Shown piece by piece: positions 1-12,499 of a DNA stretch of 64,000 nt. The translations under genes were made by a program, and so were the position numbers. How positions within the stretch are numbered: position 1 is the first letter of the stretch; each line of letters starts with the position of its first letter. This DNA is from Pseudomonas helmanticensis (GTDB lineage Bacteria > Pseudomonadota > Gammaproteobacteria > Pseudomonadales > Pseudomonadaceae): positions 1,302,001-1,366,000 of the forward strand of contig NZ_FXUY01000001.1 in the NCBI RefSeq assembly GCF_900182985.1, read 5' to 3'. The notes beneath the pieces are model-generated. The model was not told the origin of the DNA. It was given only the letters and a program-made list of their open reading frames with translations, and did not search any database.

Positions 1-1
1 C

Positions 2-814
<813 letters not shown>

Positions 815-825
815 ATATTGAAAAG

Positions 826-907
826 CAAAAGATCGCAGCCTTCGGCAGCTCCTACATAAAGCATGCCGTCCCCCTGTAGGAGCGCCGCAGGCTGGGATCT
901 TTTGATC
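826..907. repeat. REP pair (type A) inside the mtl operon
   Basis: Two inverted copies of the GATCGCAGCC...GGCAGCTCCTAC palindrome separated by about 20 bp. It lies between mtlG and mtlK within an apparent operon, where a hairpin could slow decay or cause partial termination and so uncouple permease and ATPase levels. Confidence 0.85.
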
Positions 908-940
908 TTAAAAAAACAACAACGCGGAGGCCCATTCATC

Positions 941-2044
<1,104 letters not shown>

Positions 2045-2062
2045 TTTCAAGAGACTTGCCCA

Positions 2063-3535
2063 ATGAAACTCAATCAGCAAAATCTGCATGGCCTCGCGGC
2101 TGAAGTAAAACTGCCGGCGTACCGTCTCAGCGACACCCGTCAGGGCATCGCGCACATCGGCGTCGGCGGTTTTCACCGCGCGCATCAGGCGTATTACACC
2201 GATGCGCTGATGAACACCGGCGAAGCACTCGACTGGGCGATCTGCGGGGTCGGCCTGCGTGCCGAAGACCGCCGCGCCCGTGACGATCTCAAGGAGCAGG
2301 ATTACCTGTTCACCCTGTTCGAACTTGGTGACAGCGATGACACCGAAGTCCGTGTGATCGGCGCGATTCGCGACATGCTGCTGGCGCAAGACAGTGCTCA
2401 GGCGCTGATCGATAAACTCGCCGATCCGCAGATTCGTATCGTTTCGCTGACCATCACCGAAGGCGGTTACTGCATCGACGACAGTAACGGCGAATTCATG
2501 GCGCACCTGCCGCAGATCCAGCACGATCTGGCCAACCCGCAGGCTCCGAAAACCGTCTTCGGCTTTTTGTGTGCGGCCCTGGAAAAACGCCGCGCGGCGG
2601 GCATCCCGGCCTTTACCGTGATGTCTTGCGATAACTTGCCGCACAACGGCGCGGTGACCCGCAAGGCGCTGCTGGCGTTTGCCACTTTGCGCAATAGCAA
2701 TCTGTGCAGCTGGATCGACGCCAACGTCAGTTTCCCCAACGCCATGGTCGACCGCATCACGCCGATGACCAGCACCGCGCACCGCCTGCAACTGGCCGAC
2801 AAACACGGCGTCGACGATGCCTGGCCGGTGGTGTGCGAACCGTTTGTGCAGTGGGTGCTGGAAGACAAGTTCGTCAACGGCCGGCCCGCCTGGGAAAAGG
2901 TCGGCGTGCAATTCACCGACGACGTTTCACCGTACGAAGAGATGAAAATCAAACTGCTCAACGGTAGCCATCTGGCGCTGACGTACCTGGGCTTTTTGAA
3001 GGGTTATCGGTTTGTCCACGAGACCATGAACGACCCGCTGTTCGTGCGCTACATGCGCGCCTATATGGACCTCGATGTCACGCCGCAACTGGCGCCGGTG
3101 CCGGGGATCGATTTGACCGAATACAAAGACACGCTGGTTGCGCGCTTCTCCAATCAGGCGATTGCCGATCAGCTTGAGCGGGTGTGTTCCGATGGTTCGT
3201 CGAAATTTCCAAAATTCACCATCCCGACGATCAATCGATTGATTGCCGATGGCCAGGAAACCAGGCGCGCGGCGCTGGTGGTGGCGGCCTGGGCGCTGTA
3301 TTTGAAGGGGGTCGATGAGAATGGGGATACGTATTCGATTCCTGATCCACGGGCAGCGTTTTTTCAGGCGCTGGTGGCGGATGACGGTTTGATGACTGAG
3401 CGGTTGTTGGCGGTTGAGGAGATTTTTGGCACGGCGATACCGCGTTCGGCGGAGTTTGTGGCGGCGTTTGAGTGGTGCTGCAATAGCTTGCGCGAGGACG
3501 GTGTGACGCGGACTTTGCAGCGGATTCTGGATTGA
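2063..3535 (+). CDS. mtlD: Mannitol 2-dehydrogenase
   Basis: Cytoplasmic NAD-dependent polyol dehydrogenase (490 aa) oxidising D-mannitol to fructose, and also arabitol and glucitol in the known enzyme. It belongs to the long-chain polyol-specific dehydrogenases. The motif KxxxxNxxH is present as Lys295, Asn300 and His303, with Asn191 in SCDNLPHNG. These positions match the catalytic residues described for the P. fluorescens enzyme. Length is that of the family. It sits between mtlK and mtlY and supplies ketose to the two kinases downstream. Confidence 0.97.
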   Translation: MKLNQQNLHGLAAEVKLPAYRLSDTRQGIAHIGVGGFHRAHQAYYTDALMNTGEALDWAICGVGLRAEDRRARDDLKEQDYLFTLFELGDSDDTEVRVIGAIRDMLLAQDSAQALIDKLADPQIRIVSLTITEGGYCIDDSNGEFMAHLPQIQHDLANPQAPKTVFGFLCAALEKRRAAGIPAFTVMSCDNLPHNGAVTRKALLAFATLRNSNLCSWIDANVSFPNAMVDRITPMTSTAHRLQLADKHGVDDAWPVVCEPFVQWVLEDKFVNGRPAWEKVGVQFTDDVSPYEEMKIKLLNGSHLALTYLGFLKGYRFVHETMNDPLFVRYMRAYMDLDVTPQLAPVPGIDLTEYKDTLVARFSNQAIADQLERVCSDGSSKFPKFTIPTINRLIADGQETRRAALVVAAWALYLKGVDENGDTYSIPDPRAAFFQALVADDGLMTERLLAVEEIFGTAIPRSAEFVAAFEWCCNSLREDGVTRTLQRILD

Positions 3536-3539
3536 AAAG

Positions 3540-3787
3540 CCCCTCACCCTAGCCCTCTCCCAGTGGGAGAGGGGACTGATCGAGTGGTTTGTGCAAGTTA
3601 CATCGACCTGAACGTCCGGAGTCGAACTCAGGTATTGAATAGCCCCGGTTTGAGAGAACCGGAGTCGAACTCAAATTTTGAACAGCCCCTGATTGAGATA
3701 TCCGCAGTCGAACTCAGGTTTTGAACAGCCCCCGATCGGCTCCCTTCCCCCTCGCCCCCTTGGGGGAGAGGGCTGGGGTGAGGGGGT
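3540..3787. repeat. 43-bp tandem repeats framed by inverted repeats
   Basis: The mtlD-mtlY gap holds three copies of a 43-bp unit whose GTCGAACTCA starts lie at 3621, 3664 and 3707, with a decayed partial copy before them. The block is bracketed by a long inverted repeat: CCCTCACCCTAGCCCTCTCC (from 3541) and its complement ending near 3786. The left arm also folds on itself (CCCTCTCCCAGTGGGAGAGGG). No gene is seen here. Confidence 0.85.
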
Positions 3788-3824
3788 AAGCTCTTGATCT
3801 TCACCACACCCGAGTGGTCCACAC

Positions 3825-5321
<1,497 letters not shown>

Positions 5322-5334
5322 AGAGCAAACAATT

Positions 5335-6273
5335 ATGTATTTGGTGTGTGGCGAAGCCCTGTTTGATTTCTTCAGCGAAGACGATGCCAGCGGTTTGGCT
5401 TCGAAAGTGAATTTCAAGGCGATTGCCGGTGGTTCGCCGTTCAACGTCGCCGTGGGTTTGCGCCGTTTGGGCGTCGAATCGGCATTGTTCGGTGGACTGT
5501 CGACCGACTACCTCGGCCGGCGTTTGCAGCAAGTGTTGCAGGAAGAAGGCGTGCGCCCGGACTATCTGCAGGACTTCGCCGCGCCGACGACACTGGCGAT
5601 GGTTGCGGTCGGTGCCAATGGCTCACCGCATTACAGCTTTCGCGGCGAGGGTTGCGCGGATCGCCAGTTGAGCCTGGCGCATTTGCCGACGCTGGATCCT
5701 GAGGTTCGTGGCTTGCACGTCGGCTCGTTTTCGCTGGTGGTGCAGCCGGTCGGCGACACCTTGCTCGCCCTGGTGCAACGTGAAAGCGGCAAGCGCCTGA
5801 TCACCCTCGACCCCAACGTGCGCCTCAACCCCGAGCCGAATATTCAGCTGTGGCGCGAGCGCATCGCGACGCTGGTGCCGCTGGCAGATCTGATCAAGGT
5901 CAGCGACGAGGACTTGAGCCTGCTGTACCCCGAGCAGGATCCACAGCGAATCATCGAAGGCTGGCTCGAGCATCGCTGCCAGATCGTTTTCCTCACCCGT
6001 GGTGGCGACGGCGCTACTGTGTTCAGCCGCCAACACGGCACATGGTCAATCCCGGCCGCCTCGGTGAAGATCGCCGACACCGTCGGCGCTGGCGATACCT
6101 TTCAGGCCGCGCTGATCACCTGGCTGACCGAACACGGTCTGGATTCGGTGGAAGGCGTGCAACAACTCGCTCGCGAGCAAATCCACGGCATGCTCAAGTT
6201 CGCCGTACAAGCGGCGGCACTGACCTGCAGCAAGACCGGTCCGGATCTCCCCTATCGTCACCAATTGAGCTAA
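5335..6273 (+). CDS. mtlZ: Fructokinase (PfkB family)
   Basis: Cytoplasmic ribokinase-family fructokinase (312 aa) that phosphorylates fructose released by MtlD. N-terminal GGSPFNVAVGLRRLG motif and the C-terminal DTVGAGDTFQAA motif (about residues 247-258) with the catalytic Asp of GAGD. The start at 5335 gives the normal family opening (MYLVCGEALFDF). Longer in-frame starts overlap mtlY. Last gene of the mtl operon, followed at once by a terminator hairpin. Confidence 0.93.
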   Translation: MYLVCGEALFDFFSEDDASGLASKVNFKAIAGGSPFNVAVGLRRLGVESALFGGLSTDYLGRRLQQVLQEEGVRPDYLQDFAAPTTLAMVAVGANGSPHYSFRGEGCADRQLSLAHLPTLDPEVRGLHVGSFSLVVQPVGDTLLALVQRESGKRLITLDPNVRLNPEPNIQLWRERIATLVPLADLIKVSDEDLSLLYPEQDPQRIIEGWLEHRCQIVFLTRGGDGATVFSRQHGTWSIPAASVKIADTVGAGDTFQAALITWLTEHGLDSVEGVQQLAREQIHGMLKFAVQAAALTCSKTGPDLPYRHQLS

Positions 6274-6295
6274 GCCGTAGACTGTCGGCTTTTTT
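6272..6295 (+). terminator. Intrinsic terminator of the mtl operon
   Basis: AAGCCG-TAGACTGT-CGGCTT hairpin followed by a T run directly after the mtlZ stop codon. Confidence 0.75.
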
Positions 6296-6317
6296 GCGCA
6301 CGACAGGATAACGGCTT

Positions 6318-6938
6318 TTGAAATACCGGCAGACGCTTGGACTACTGACACTGGCAACGCTGTTGACCGGCTGCGGCACTTCGCCGCCGCGCTCGCCGGA
6401 AGATATCTGCGAAATCTTCCGGGAAAAGAGCGATTGGTACGACGCCGCACAGGTCACGCAAAAGCGCTGGGGGGTACCGATTCAGGTGCCCTTCGCGATC
6501 ATGTATCAGGAATCCGGCTATCGCTACGACGCCAAGACCCCACGCAAATACCTGCTTTGGGTGATTCCGTGGGGTCGGGTGACCACTGCATCGGGCTATG
6601 CCCAGGCGAAAGATGAAGTCTGGTCCGACTACCAGAAAAGCACCGGCAGACACGGCGCCGACCGCGAAGACTTCGACGACGCCATCGACTTCGTTGGCTG
6701 GTACATGGACAAGACCACCACCATCAACGGCGTCTACAAATACGACGCCTACAACCAGTACCTCAACTACCACGAAGGCTGGGGCGGCTTTCGCAACAAG
6801 ACCTACGCCAGCAAAGCCTGGCTGATGCCAACGGCGCGCAAAGTGCAGAACCGCTCGGATGTGTATGCGCGGCAATATGCCGGCTGCAAGGAAGATTTGA
6901 ATCGCGGCTTCTGGAGCCGGTTCTGGCACTGGTTGTAA
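6318..6938 (+). CDS. Lysozyme-like/transglycosylase SLT-type lipoprotein
   Basis: Predicted outer-envelope lipoprotein (206 aa). Signal peptide with lipobox LLTGC (Cys19), then a lysozyme-like fold region starting PFAIMYQESGYR, where the Glu of QES is in the place of the catalytic glutamate of soluble lytic transglycosylases. A later YHEGWGGF...Y segment also fits that family. Start is a TTG with AGGA about 10 bp upstream. A REP pair follows. Peptidoglycan cleavage is inferred from the motif. The protein could equally be a structural or inhibitor-type SLT relative. Confidence 0.75.
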   Translation: MKYRQTLGLLTLATLLTGCGTSPPRSPEDICEIFREKSDWYDAAQVTQKRWGVPIQVPFAIMYQESGYRYDAKTPRKYLLWVIPWGRVTTASGYAQAKDEVWSDYQKSTGRHGADREDFDDAIDFVGWYMDKTTTINGVYKYDAYNQYLNYHEGWGGFRNKTYASKAWLMPTARKVQNRSDVYARQYAGCKEDLNRGFWSRFWHWL

Positions 6939-6947
6939 TAAATCCCC

Positions 6948-7032
6948 TGTAGGAGCTGCCGCAGGCTGCGATCTTTTGATCTGGTTTTTAACCATCAACG
7001 TCAAAAGATCGCAGCCTGCGGAAGCTCCTACA
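6948..7032. repeat. REPIN, type A
   Basis: Inverted pair of GTAGGAGCTGCCGCAGGCTG-type units around a short AT-rich loop. Lies between convergent genes and may end transcripts from both sides. Confidence 0.9.
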
Positions 7033-7042
7033 ATGGGGGCCG

Positions 7043-8344
7043 TTACAAGACGGAGAAGTTGTAGCTGACGATCAACCGCGTCTCATCGACATCCCGGGCA
7101 AACTTCTCGTAGTTGGTCCGGTAAGTCGCATTACGCAAACGCAGACTGACATCCTTGAACGTCCCCGTCTGAATCACATACTTCAACTCACTGTCGCGTT
7201 CCCACTCTTTGCCGTCCTGATCACTGCCCAACACTTTGATGTGATCACCGTTCACATAACGGGTCAGGAAGCTCAAACCATTAATGCCAATGGCCTTGAA
7301 GTCATAGTCATAACGCAACTGCCAGGACCGTTCCTGCGCGGCGGCGAAGTCGTTGACCTGCACATAGTTGACCAGATACGGGTTGCTGCCATCGAGGTAC
7401 GGCATCGAGTTATCGCCGTTCATGCGCTGCCATCCGGCGCTGAACGTGTGGCCGCTGATGCCGTATGAAAGCATGCCGCTCAAGGCGCGGTTATCGATGG
7501 AACCGGCTTTTGCGTCGCCGCTGTCGGCACTTTTCAGCAGGCGCAGATCGGCTTTCAACACGCCGCCAGCCAACGGTTGATTGGCCAGCAGGCCAACGAA
7601 GTGCTGACGGTAAACGTCTTCCAGTTCGGCGTAGTGGTACTGGCCGGTCAGGCGATCGTTGATCTTGTACTCGAAGCCGTACATGTCGAAATGATCGGAG
7701 GTGGTGTTGCACGCGTAACGCTTGTTCTTGCAATGCACGCGGATGTCTTGCGAATCGGTGGAATCACGCGCGGTGTACTTGTCCAGGCGCGCGGCCATGA
7801 AGGTCAGGTCCTTGAGCTCTTTAGAGGTCAGCATGGCACCGTTGAACATGGTCGGCAGCAGACGGCCGTCGTTGTACTTGAGCAGTGGCAGATCCGGAAG
7901 CAGCGCGCCGTATTTCAGCACGGTGTCCGAGACTTTGACTTTGGCGGTCAGGCCCATTTTCGCGTATTGGCCTTTCGAGCCGCGCGGATTCTCGCCACTC
8001 GATGGCAGCAAGCCGCTGTTGCTGCGGTCAGGGCTGGAATCGAGCTGAAAGCCAAGCATGCCCAGCGCATCGATGCCGAAGCCGACCGTGCCGTCGGTGT
8101 AGCCCGATTGCAGATTGAGAATAAAGCCCTGCGCCGACTCTTCACGCTTGGATGCGCCTTGATCGCTGGAGGTGTGCCCATCACGGAAGTCGCGGTTGAA
8201 ATACACCGTGCGCGATTCGATTTTCGCCGTGGTGTCTTCCAGAAAACCGCTGGCCTGAACTTGCGCGGTAAAACCTGCGCACAGCACAAAGGCTCCGAAG
8301 CCAAGTGACCGGCGCGGGGTGATGAGAGGAAATGGGGGACGCAT
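7043..8344 (-). CDS. OprD family outer-membrane porin
   Basis: Substrate-specific 18-strand porin of the OprD family (433 aa from this start). Signal peptide ending near QVQASG, then the typical FLEDTTAKIESRTVYFNRDFRDG opening, LPDLPLLKYNDGRLLP and the C-terminal VSYNFSVL strand. The start at 8344 has GGAG about 8 bp upstream. A more upstream ATG at 8386 would precede the signal peptide with a non-leader stretch. Likely substrates are small organics, amino acids or peptides. The exact subtype (OprQ/OprE/OpdX class) cannot be fixed by eye. Confidence 0.9.
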   Translation of the reverse strand: MRPPFPLITPRRSLGFGAFVLCAGFTAQVQASGFLEDTTAKIESRTVYFNRDFRDGHTSSDQGASKREESAQGFILNLQSGYTDGTVGFGIDALGMLGFQLDSSPDRSNSGLLPSSGENPRGSKGQYAKMGLTAKVKVSDTVLKYGALLPDLPLLKYNDGRLLPTMFNGAMLTSKELKDLTFMAARLDKYTARDSTDSQDIRVHCKNKRYACNTTSDHFDMYGFEYKINDRLTGQYHYAELEDVYRQHFVGLLANQPLAGGVLKADLRLLKSADSGDAKAGSIDNRALSGMLSYGISGHTFSAGWQRMNGDNSMPYLDGSNPYLVNYVQVNDFAAAQERSWQLRYDYDFKAIGINGLSFLTRYVNGDHIKVLGSDQDGKEWERDSELKYVIQTGTFKDVSLRLRNATYRTNYEKFARDVDETRLIVSYNFSVL

Positions 8345-8650
8345 GAAAAACTCCAACAGTGCAGCGTTTGCGCAAGGGCGCAACAAACGAAAAATAGCTC
8401 CCGTCCCAGCTCATTAATAAGCCGGGAGGAAGAGAACCACGCGGGGGTGAACGGCAATGATGGCAGATGGCTTTGACGGGCCAAAGGCGACTTTAGTCTG
8501 AAACTGACTGACGATTCTTCAATCGCTACTCGTAGGAATTGTTGCCACTGGCGCCCGGCGAGCTTTATCAAATGCCCGTTTTCATTGGTCGAAACGCGCT
8601 ATCTAAGGGTTTTCCCTATACCGCGTGTGGCCCATGCGTACGGCTTTTTC

Positions 8651-8717
8651 GCCTTGAACGAGGCGGCTTAATCCTCCATCATCCGCCCCTGCTTATTCAA
8701 AGGACGGAATTCAAGGC
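8651..8717 (+). promoter_or_regulatory. Hairpin-forming leader of vgrG
   Basis: GCCTTGAA (8651-8658) and TTCAAGGC (8710-8717) form an 8-bp outer stem that ends at the vgrG ATG. GGCGG (8662-8666) and CCGCC (8683-8687) form an inner stem. The ribosome site AAAGGACGG lies unpaired between them. The element recurs at 16444-16511 and, cut short, at 15470-15516. Post-transcriptional control of translation is inferred. Confidence 0.55.
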
Positions 8718-10790
8718 ATGCTGGACGCCAACGCAACCCACATTACCCTCACGCTCGAAGGCGCCAACGCCGACCTGCAAGTCCTCAGTTTCACCGGTCG
8801 CGAAGCCCTGAATGAACCGTTCCGTTTCGACCTCGAACTGGTCAGCGCCCGCCCCGACCTGAAGCTCGAAGAACTCCTGCACAAGCCCGGCGTGCTGACC
8901 TTCGGCGCCACCGGCGAAGGCACGATTCATGGCTTGGTGTATCGCATCGAACAAGGCGATTCCGGCAAGACCCTGACCCGCTACAGCATCAGCCTGGTGC
9001 CGCAACTCGCCTACCTGCGACACAACCACGACCAGCAGATTTTCCAGCAATTGAGCGTGCCGAAAATCATCGCCCAAGTGCTTGAAGATCGCGGCATTCT
9101 CGCTGACGCCTACGATTTCCAGCTCAGCGCCGAGTACCCGCCGCGCGATTACTGCGTGCAGTACGACGAGTCCGACCTGCATTTCATCCAGCGCCTGTGT
9201 GAAGAAGAAGGCATTCACTTCCACTTCCAGCACAGCAGCAGCGGCCACAAGCTGGTGTTTGGCGACGACCAGACGGTATTCCGCAAACTCAAAGCCGTGA
9301 GCTACCAGCAAGACTCCGGCATGAGCGCCGACAAACCGGTGATCAAGCGCTTCAACCTGCGCCTGGAAACCCGTACCACCCGCGTATCGCGGCGCGACTA
9401 CGACTTCGAAAAACCGAAGATCCTCCCCGAAGGCGCAGTCAAATCCGACTTCGCCCCGGATCTGGAGGACTACGACTATCCCGGCCGCTTCACCACCCGC
9501 GAGCGCGGCAAATTCCTCTCCACCCGCGCGCTGGAACGCCATCGCAGCGACTACAAACTCGCCGAAGGCAAAGGTGATGAACCGACCCTCACCAGCGGCC
9601 ATTTCCTCACGCTCGCCGAACACCCGCGCGCCGAATGGAACGATCTGTGGTTGCTGCTGGAAGTCTTCCACGAAGGCAAACAACCGCAAGTGCTCGGCGA
9701 AAACGTCACCAGCGACGTCACCGACCACAAAAGCGATTTCCACCAGGGCTACCGCAACAGCTTCCTCGCCACGCCATGGGACGCGCACTACCGCCCTGCC
9801 CTTGAACACCCGAAACCGAAAGTGCTCGGCAGCCAGACCGCCGTCGTCACCGGGCCGGCCGGTGAAGAGATTCACTGCGATCAGTACGGCCGGATCAAGG
9901 TGCAATTCCACTGGGATCGCGAGGGCCAGTCCAACGACAAAACCACCTGCTGGATGCGCGTCGCCAGCGGCTGGGCTGGCGCAGCCTACGGCGGCATCGC
10001 CATCCCGCGCATCGGCATGGAAGTCCTCGTCACCTTCCTCGAAGGCGATCCAGACCAGCCGCTGGTGACCGGCTGCCTGTACCACAAGGAAAACGTCGTC
10101 CCTTACGACTTGCCGGCGAACAAGACCCGCAGCACCTTCAAGACCCTGAGTTCACCGGGCGGCAAGGGCTACAACGAGTTTCGCATTGAAGACAAGAAAG
10201 GCGTCGAGCAGATCTACATCCATGCCCAGCGCGATTGGGACGAGAACATTGAGCACGATCAGAAGATTCGCGTCGGCAATGAGCGGCATGACACGGTTGA
10301 AGCCAATACGCTGAGTGAGTTCAAGGTTGAAGAACACCGGATTACGCATCTGGATCGCAAGAGCGAGATGCGTGCGAATGATCACCTGACGGTGGGTGTG
10401 ACGCAGCATTTGAAGGTCGGGACTGCGCAGTTTGTTGAGGCTGGCACCGAGATTCACTACCACGCTGGCGAGAAGGTGGTGGTAGAGGGCGCGATGGAGC
10501 TCACGGCCAAGGCTGGCGGGAGTTTTGTGAAGGTGGATGCGGGTGGGGTGACCATTAGTGGTGCCGAGGTGAAGACCAACTCGGGTGGCTCGCCGGGTGC
10601 GGGTACGGGGATCGCCATTCTCGAACCCGTCATTCCATGGGCTGCGGCGAAAGACAAAGCCGGCGCCCTGCTCGTCCCTGCCGTCGCGCAAATGGCCTTG
10701 GCCAAAGCGGCACGTGCCGCTGGCGACATCCGCTGCCCGATCTGCGAAGCCTGTCGTGAAGGCAAATGTGATCTGGGAGCTACCGCATGA
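8718..10790 (+). CDS. vgrG: Type VI secretion spike protein VgrG
   Basis: Trimeric tip of the type VI injection tube (690 aa). The N-terminal gp27-like part (residues 1 to about 360, LQVLSFTGREALNEPFRF) is followed by the gp5-like OB fold (DQYGRIKVQFHWDREG to VLVTFLEGDPDQPLVTG), then the gp5 beta-helix repeats (IRVGNERHDTVEANTLSEFKVEEHRI). The C-terminal tail past residue 620 ends in a cysteine cluster CPICEACREGKC (Cys673, 676, 679, 684), unusual for VgrG. The stop overlaps the DUF4123 start by 4 bp. An orphan island copy: no tss core genes lie in the window. Confidence 0.95.
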   Translation: MLDANATHITLTLEGANADLQVLSFTGREALNEPFRFDLELVSARPDLKLEELLHKPGVLTFGATGEGTIHGLVYRIEQGDSGKTLTRYSISLVPQLAYLRHNHDQQIFQQLSVPKIIAQVLEDRGILADAYDFQLSAEYPPRDYCVQYDESDLHFIQRLCEEEGIHFHFQHSSSGHKLVFGDDQTVFRKLKAVSYQQDSGMSADKPVIKRFNLRLETRTTRVSRRDYDFEKPKILPEGAVKSDFAPDLEDYDYPGRFTTRERGKFLSTRALERHRSDYKLAEGKGDEPTLTSGHFLTLAEHPRAEWNDLWLLLEVFHEGKQPQVLGENVTSDVTDHKSDFHQGYRNSFLATPWDAHYRPALEHPKPKVLGSQTAVVTGPAGEEIHCDQYGRIKVQFHWDREGQSNDKTTCWMRVASGWAGAAYGGIAIPRIGMEVLVTFLEGDPDQPLVTGCLYHKENVVPYDLPANKTRSTFKTLSSPGGKGYNEFRIEDKKGVEQIYIHAQRDWDENIEHDQKIRVGNERHDTVEANTLSEFKVEEHRITHLDRKSEMRANDHLTVGVTQHLKVGTAQFVEAGTEIHYHAGEKVVVEGAMELTAKAGGSFVKVDAGGVTISGAEVKTNSGGSPGAGTGIAILEPVIPWAAAKDKAGALLVPAVAQMALAKAARAAGDIRCPICEACREGKCDLGATA

Positions 10791-11638
10791 GCGATGCACT
10801 CAACAGCTGGCTGGGAGAACAGTCGCGACTCAATCGCGTACTGATTCTGGTCGTCGACAGTCTCGCCGAGCCCAATCCGATCACGCCGCTATACAGCGCC
10901 GGCGTCATGCAACGCTCCGTGCAGCTCTACCGCCGTACCGAGTTCGCTCAGTTCGCTGCCATCAGCCCGTGGCTGGCCGAACTGCAGAATCCAGGCGATG
11001 AAGAGTTTCGCAAACTGCTGGACGATCCCCAGCGCAACTGGGGCTGGATCGGCAGTATGGACAAACCTGATCTCGACAGCCTCACGCAGCATTGGATCGC
11101 ACGCATGGTCATCGAAGAAGATGGCGATCGCTCGCTGTTTCGCTTCCAGGATAACCGCGTCCTCGCCCGTTGCCTCGGCAATATGAAGGAAAGTGAATGG
11201 CCGCTGCTACTCGGGCCCATCAGCAGCGTGCTGTATTGGGATGAGGATCAATGGCAAAGCGCGGATAACAGCAAGCCAGGAATGTATGCGGTGCCGAATC
11301 CCGCACCGTGGTTACAAGTCCCCACCCCACCAGAACGCACCCGCGAAATCTTGAGCACTAACCTGAAACGCTGGTTGCTGGTGTATCACGCCGAAGCCGC
11401 CGCGAAGCTTTCGGAAACCCGCGGCATCCTCGAATGGCTCGAAGAACAGATTGACCTGCTCGAAGCTTGGCAATGGAGTATTCCGGAACAGCGGCAGTTC
11501 ATGTTGACCCTGCGCCTAGACGCTCAGTGCGTACAGGATGTCGCTTGGGAGCCCCTGCCGGGAGAGACACCGGATCAGCATTACGGAAGATGCGAGCGTT
11601 TTTTCGCAACGCAATCAAACGAATTGGCTCGTGGTTGA
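10787..11638 (+). CDS. DUF4123 type VI effector adaptor
   Basis: DUF4123-type chaperone (283 aa) that in known systems tethers a cargo effector to its cognate VgrG. The N-terminal core (RVLILVVDSLAEPNPITPLYS, WLAEL) and the middle segment (RFQDNRVLARCLGNMKESEWPLLLGPISSVLYWD) fit the family. It overlaps vgrG by 4 bp (ATGA), so synthesis is probably coupled. Cargo is most likely the lipase two genes downstream. The assignment is by family. Cargo identity is inferred from order. Confidence 0.8.
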   Translation: MSDALNSWLGEQSRLNRVLILVVDSLAEPNPITPLYSAGVMQRSVQLYRRTEFAQFAAISPWLAELQNPGDEEFRKLLDDPQRNWGWIGSMDKPDLDSLTQHWIARMVIEEDGDRSLFRFQDNRVLARCLGNMKESEWPLLLGPISSVLYWDEDQWQSADNSKPGMYAVPNPAPWLQVPTPPERTREILSTNLKRWLLVYHAEAAAKLSETRGILEWLEEQIDLLEAWQWSIPEQRQFMLTLRLDAQCVQDVAWEPLPGETPDQHYGRCERFFATQSNELARG

Positions 11639-11695
11639 GAGCAATCTTAATAGAGCGCGGCACGCTCGAAGCTTACGCCGGACAAGGAGTATCGA

Positions 11696-12490
11696 ATGCG
11701 GTACCACAAAATTTTCACTGGATTTGTCCGTAGCCTGCTGATCGGTCTGGGGGCGATTAGTGTGACAGGCTGCTCAGTTGCGCAGCAGGAAAGTTTTACT
11801 CTCGTTACTGAGCTTCCTCCAGGATTCAAAATTAGAGGCGAGGCACAATATGTACCCCGGGCCGGAGAAACTTGCAGTGTTCCTGCAAAGAAAGGACGAG
11901 ATCATCCAGGTTTCAAGTTCTTCAAGCAAGAGTTCAGCGAAAAGGCAGAGACTGCGCATTTTCAAGTCCCGTTGAGTAGCGTGGAAGGAGGCTGCCCTTT
12001 AGTTTTAGACAGCTTTGATTATGAAGTTGATGCCAAGTATGCATCCGGATTTGATCAAGTCGGAAGAGACCACACAGGAATCGCTTTTGAGGAGGGTGCG
12101 GCTGACAACCTGGAACTTCCTACGCCGACCACTCTGCAACGAGAGTGTGAATGGTTGTTTCGTACGATGGGGCCAGATCGGGTTATCGCCAAAATTCTCA
12201 AGTGCACCGCTAAGGCAACACCGGAACAGACTATTGGCGCTGTAGCAAAGGGACCTTTAAAACGATCCCAACTACATGGAAAGACGTTGAACGTTTCTTT
12301 CGTCGTCAAAGAAGAGGAACGTCCTTACATGGGTGATAACTGGGTCAAATTTCCACAAGGATGGAAGCGTTGCATGGGTAAAAGCTTGGACGACCCATAT
12401 GCCTTCTGCAATGGCAATACTACTGACTTCAAGCCGTTCAAGATGCCCGACGGGCGGAGTTGCACCGTTTACCCGACCTGTAATGAATAA
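11696..12490 (+). CDS. Periplasmic lipoprotein, probable lipase immunity protein
   Basis: 264 aa with a lipoprotein signal peptide and lipobox SVTGC (Cys26). The mature part is cysteine-rich (for example ETCSVP, GGCPLVL, RECEWLF, ILKCTA, KRCMGK, YPTCNE), which suits a disulfide-bonded periplasmic protein. It sits directly before a lipase effector gene (10-bp gap), the position and localisation expected for a Tli immunity protein that blocks phospholipase activity in the periplasm. Base composition is clearly more AT-rich than neighbours, which suggests transfer. I do not recognise the exact family. Confidence 0.6.
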   Translation: MRYHKIFTGFVRSLLIGLGAISVTGCSVAQQESFTLVTELPPGFKIRGEAQYVPRAGETCSVPAKKGRDHPGFKFFKQEFSEKAETAHFQVPLSSVEGGCPLVLDSFDYEVDAKYASGFDQVGRDHTGIAFEEGAADNLELPTPTTLQRECEWLFRTMGPDRVIAKILKCTAKATPEQTIGAVAKGPLKRSQLHGKTLNVSFVVKEEERPYMGDNWVKFPQGWKRCMGKSLDDPYAFCNGNTTDFKPFKMPDGRSCTVYPTCNE

Positions 12491-12499
12491 GGATATTTT

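Noticed and set aside
3621-3733. Possible CRISPR-like array
   Set aside because: The repeats are contiguous 43-bp tandem copies without distinct spacers, and no cas genes are near.
8697-10085. 462-codon minus-strand frame over vgrG
   Set aside because: Shadow of vgrG. Val/Ala/Gly/Gln-rich translation without domains.
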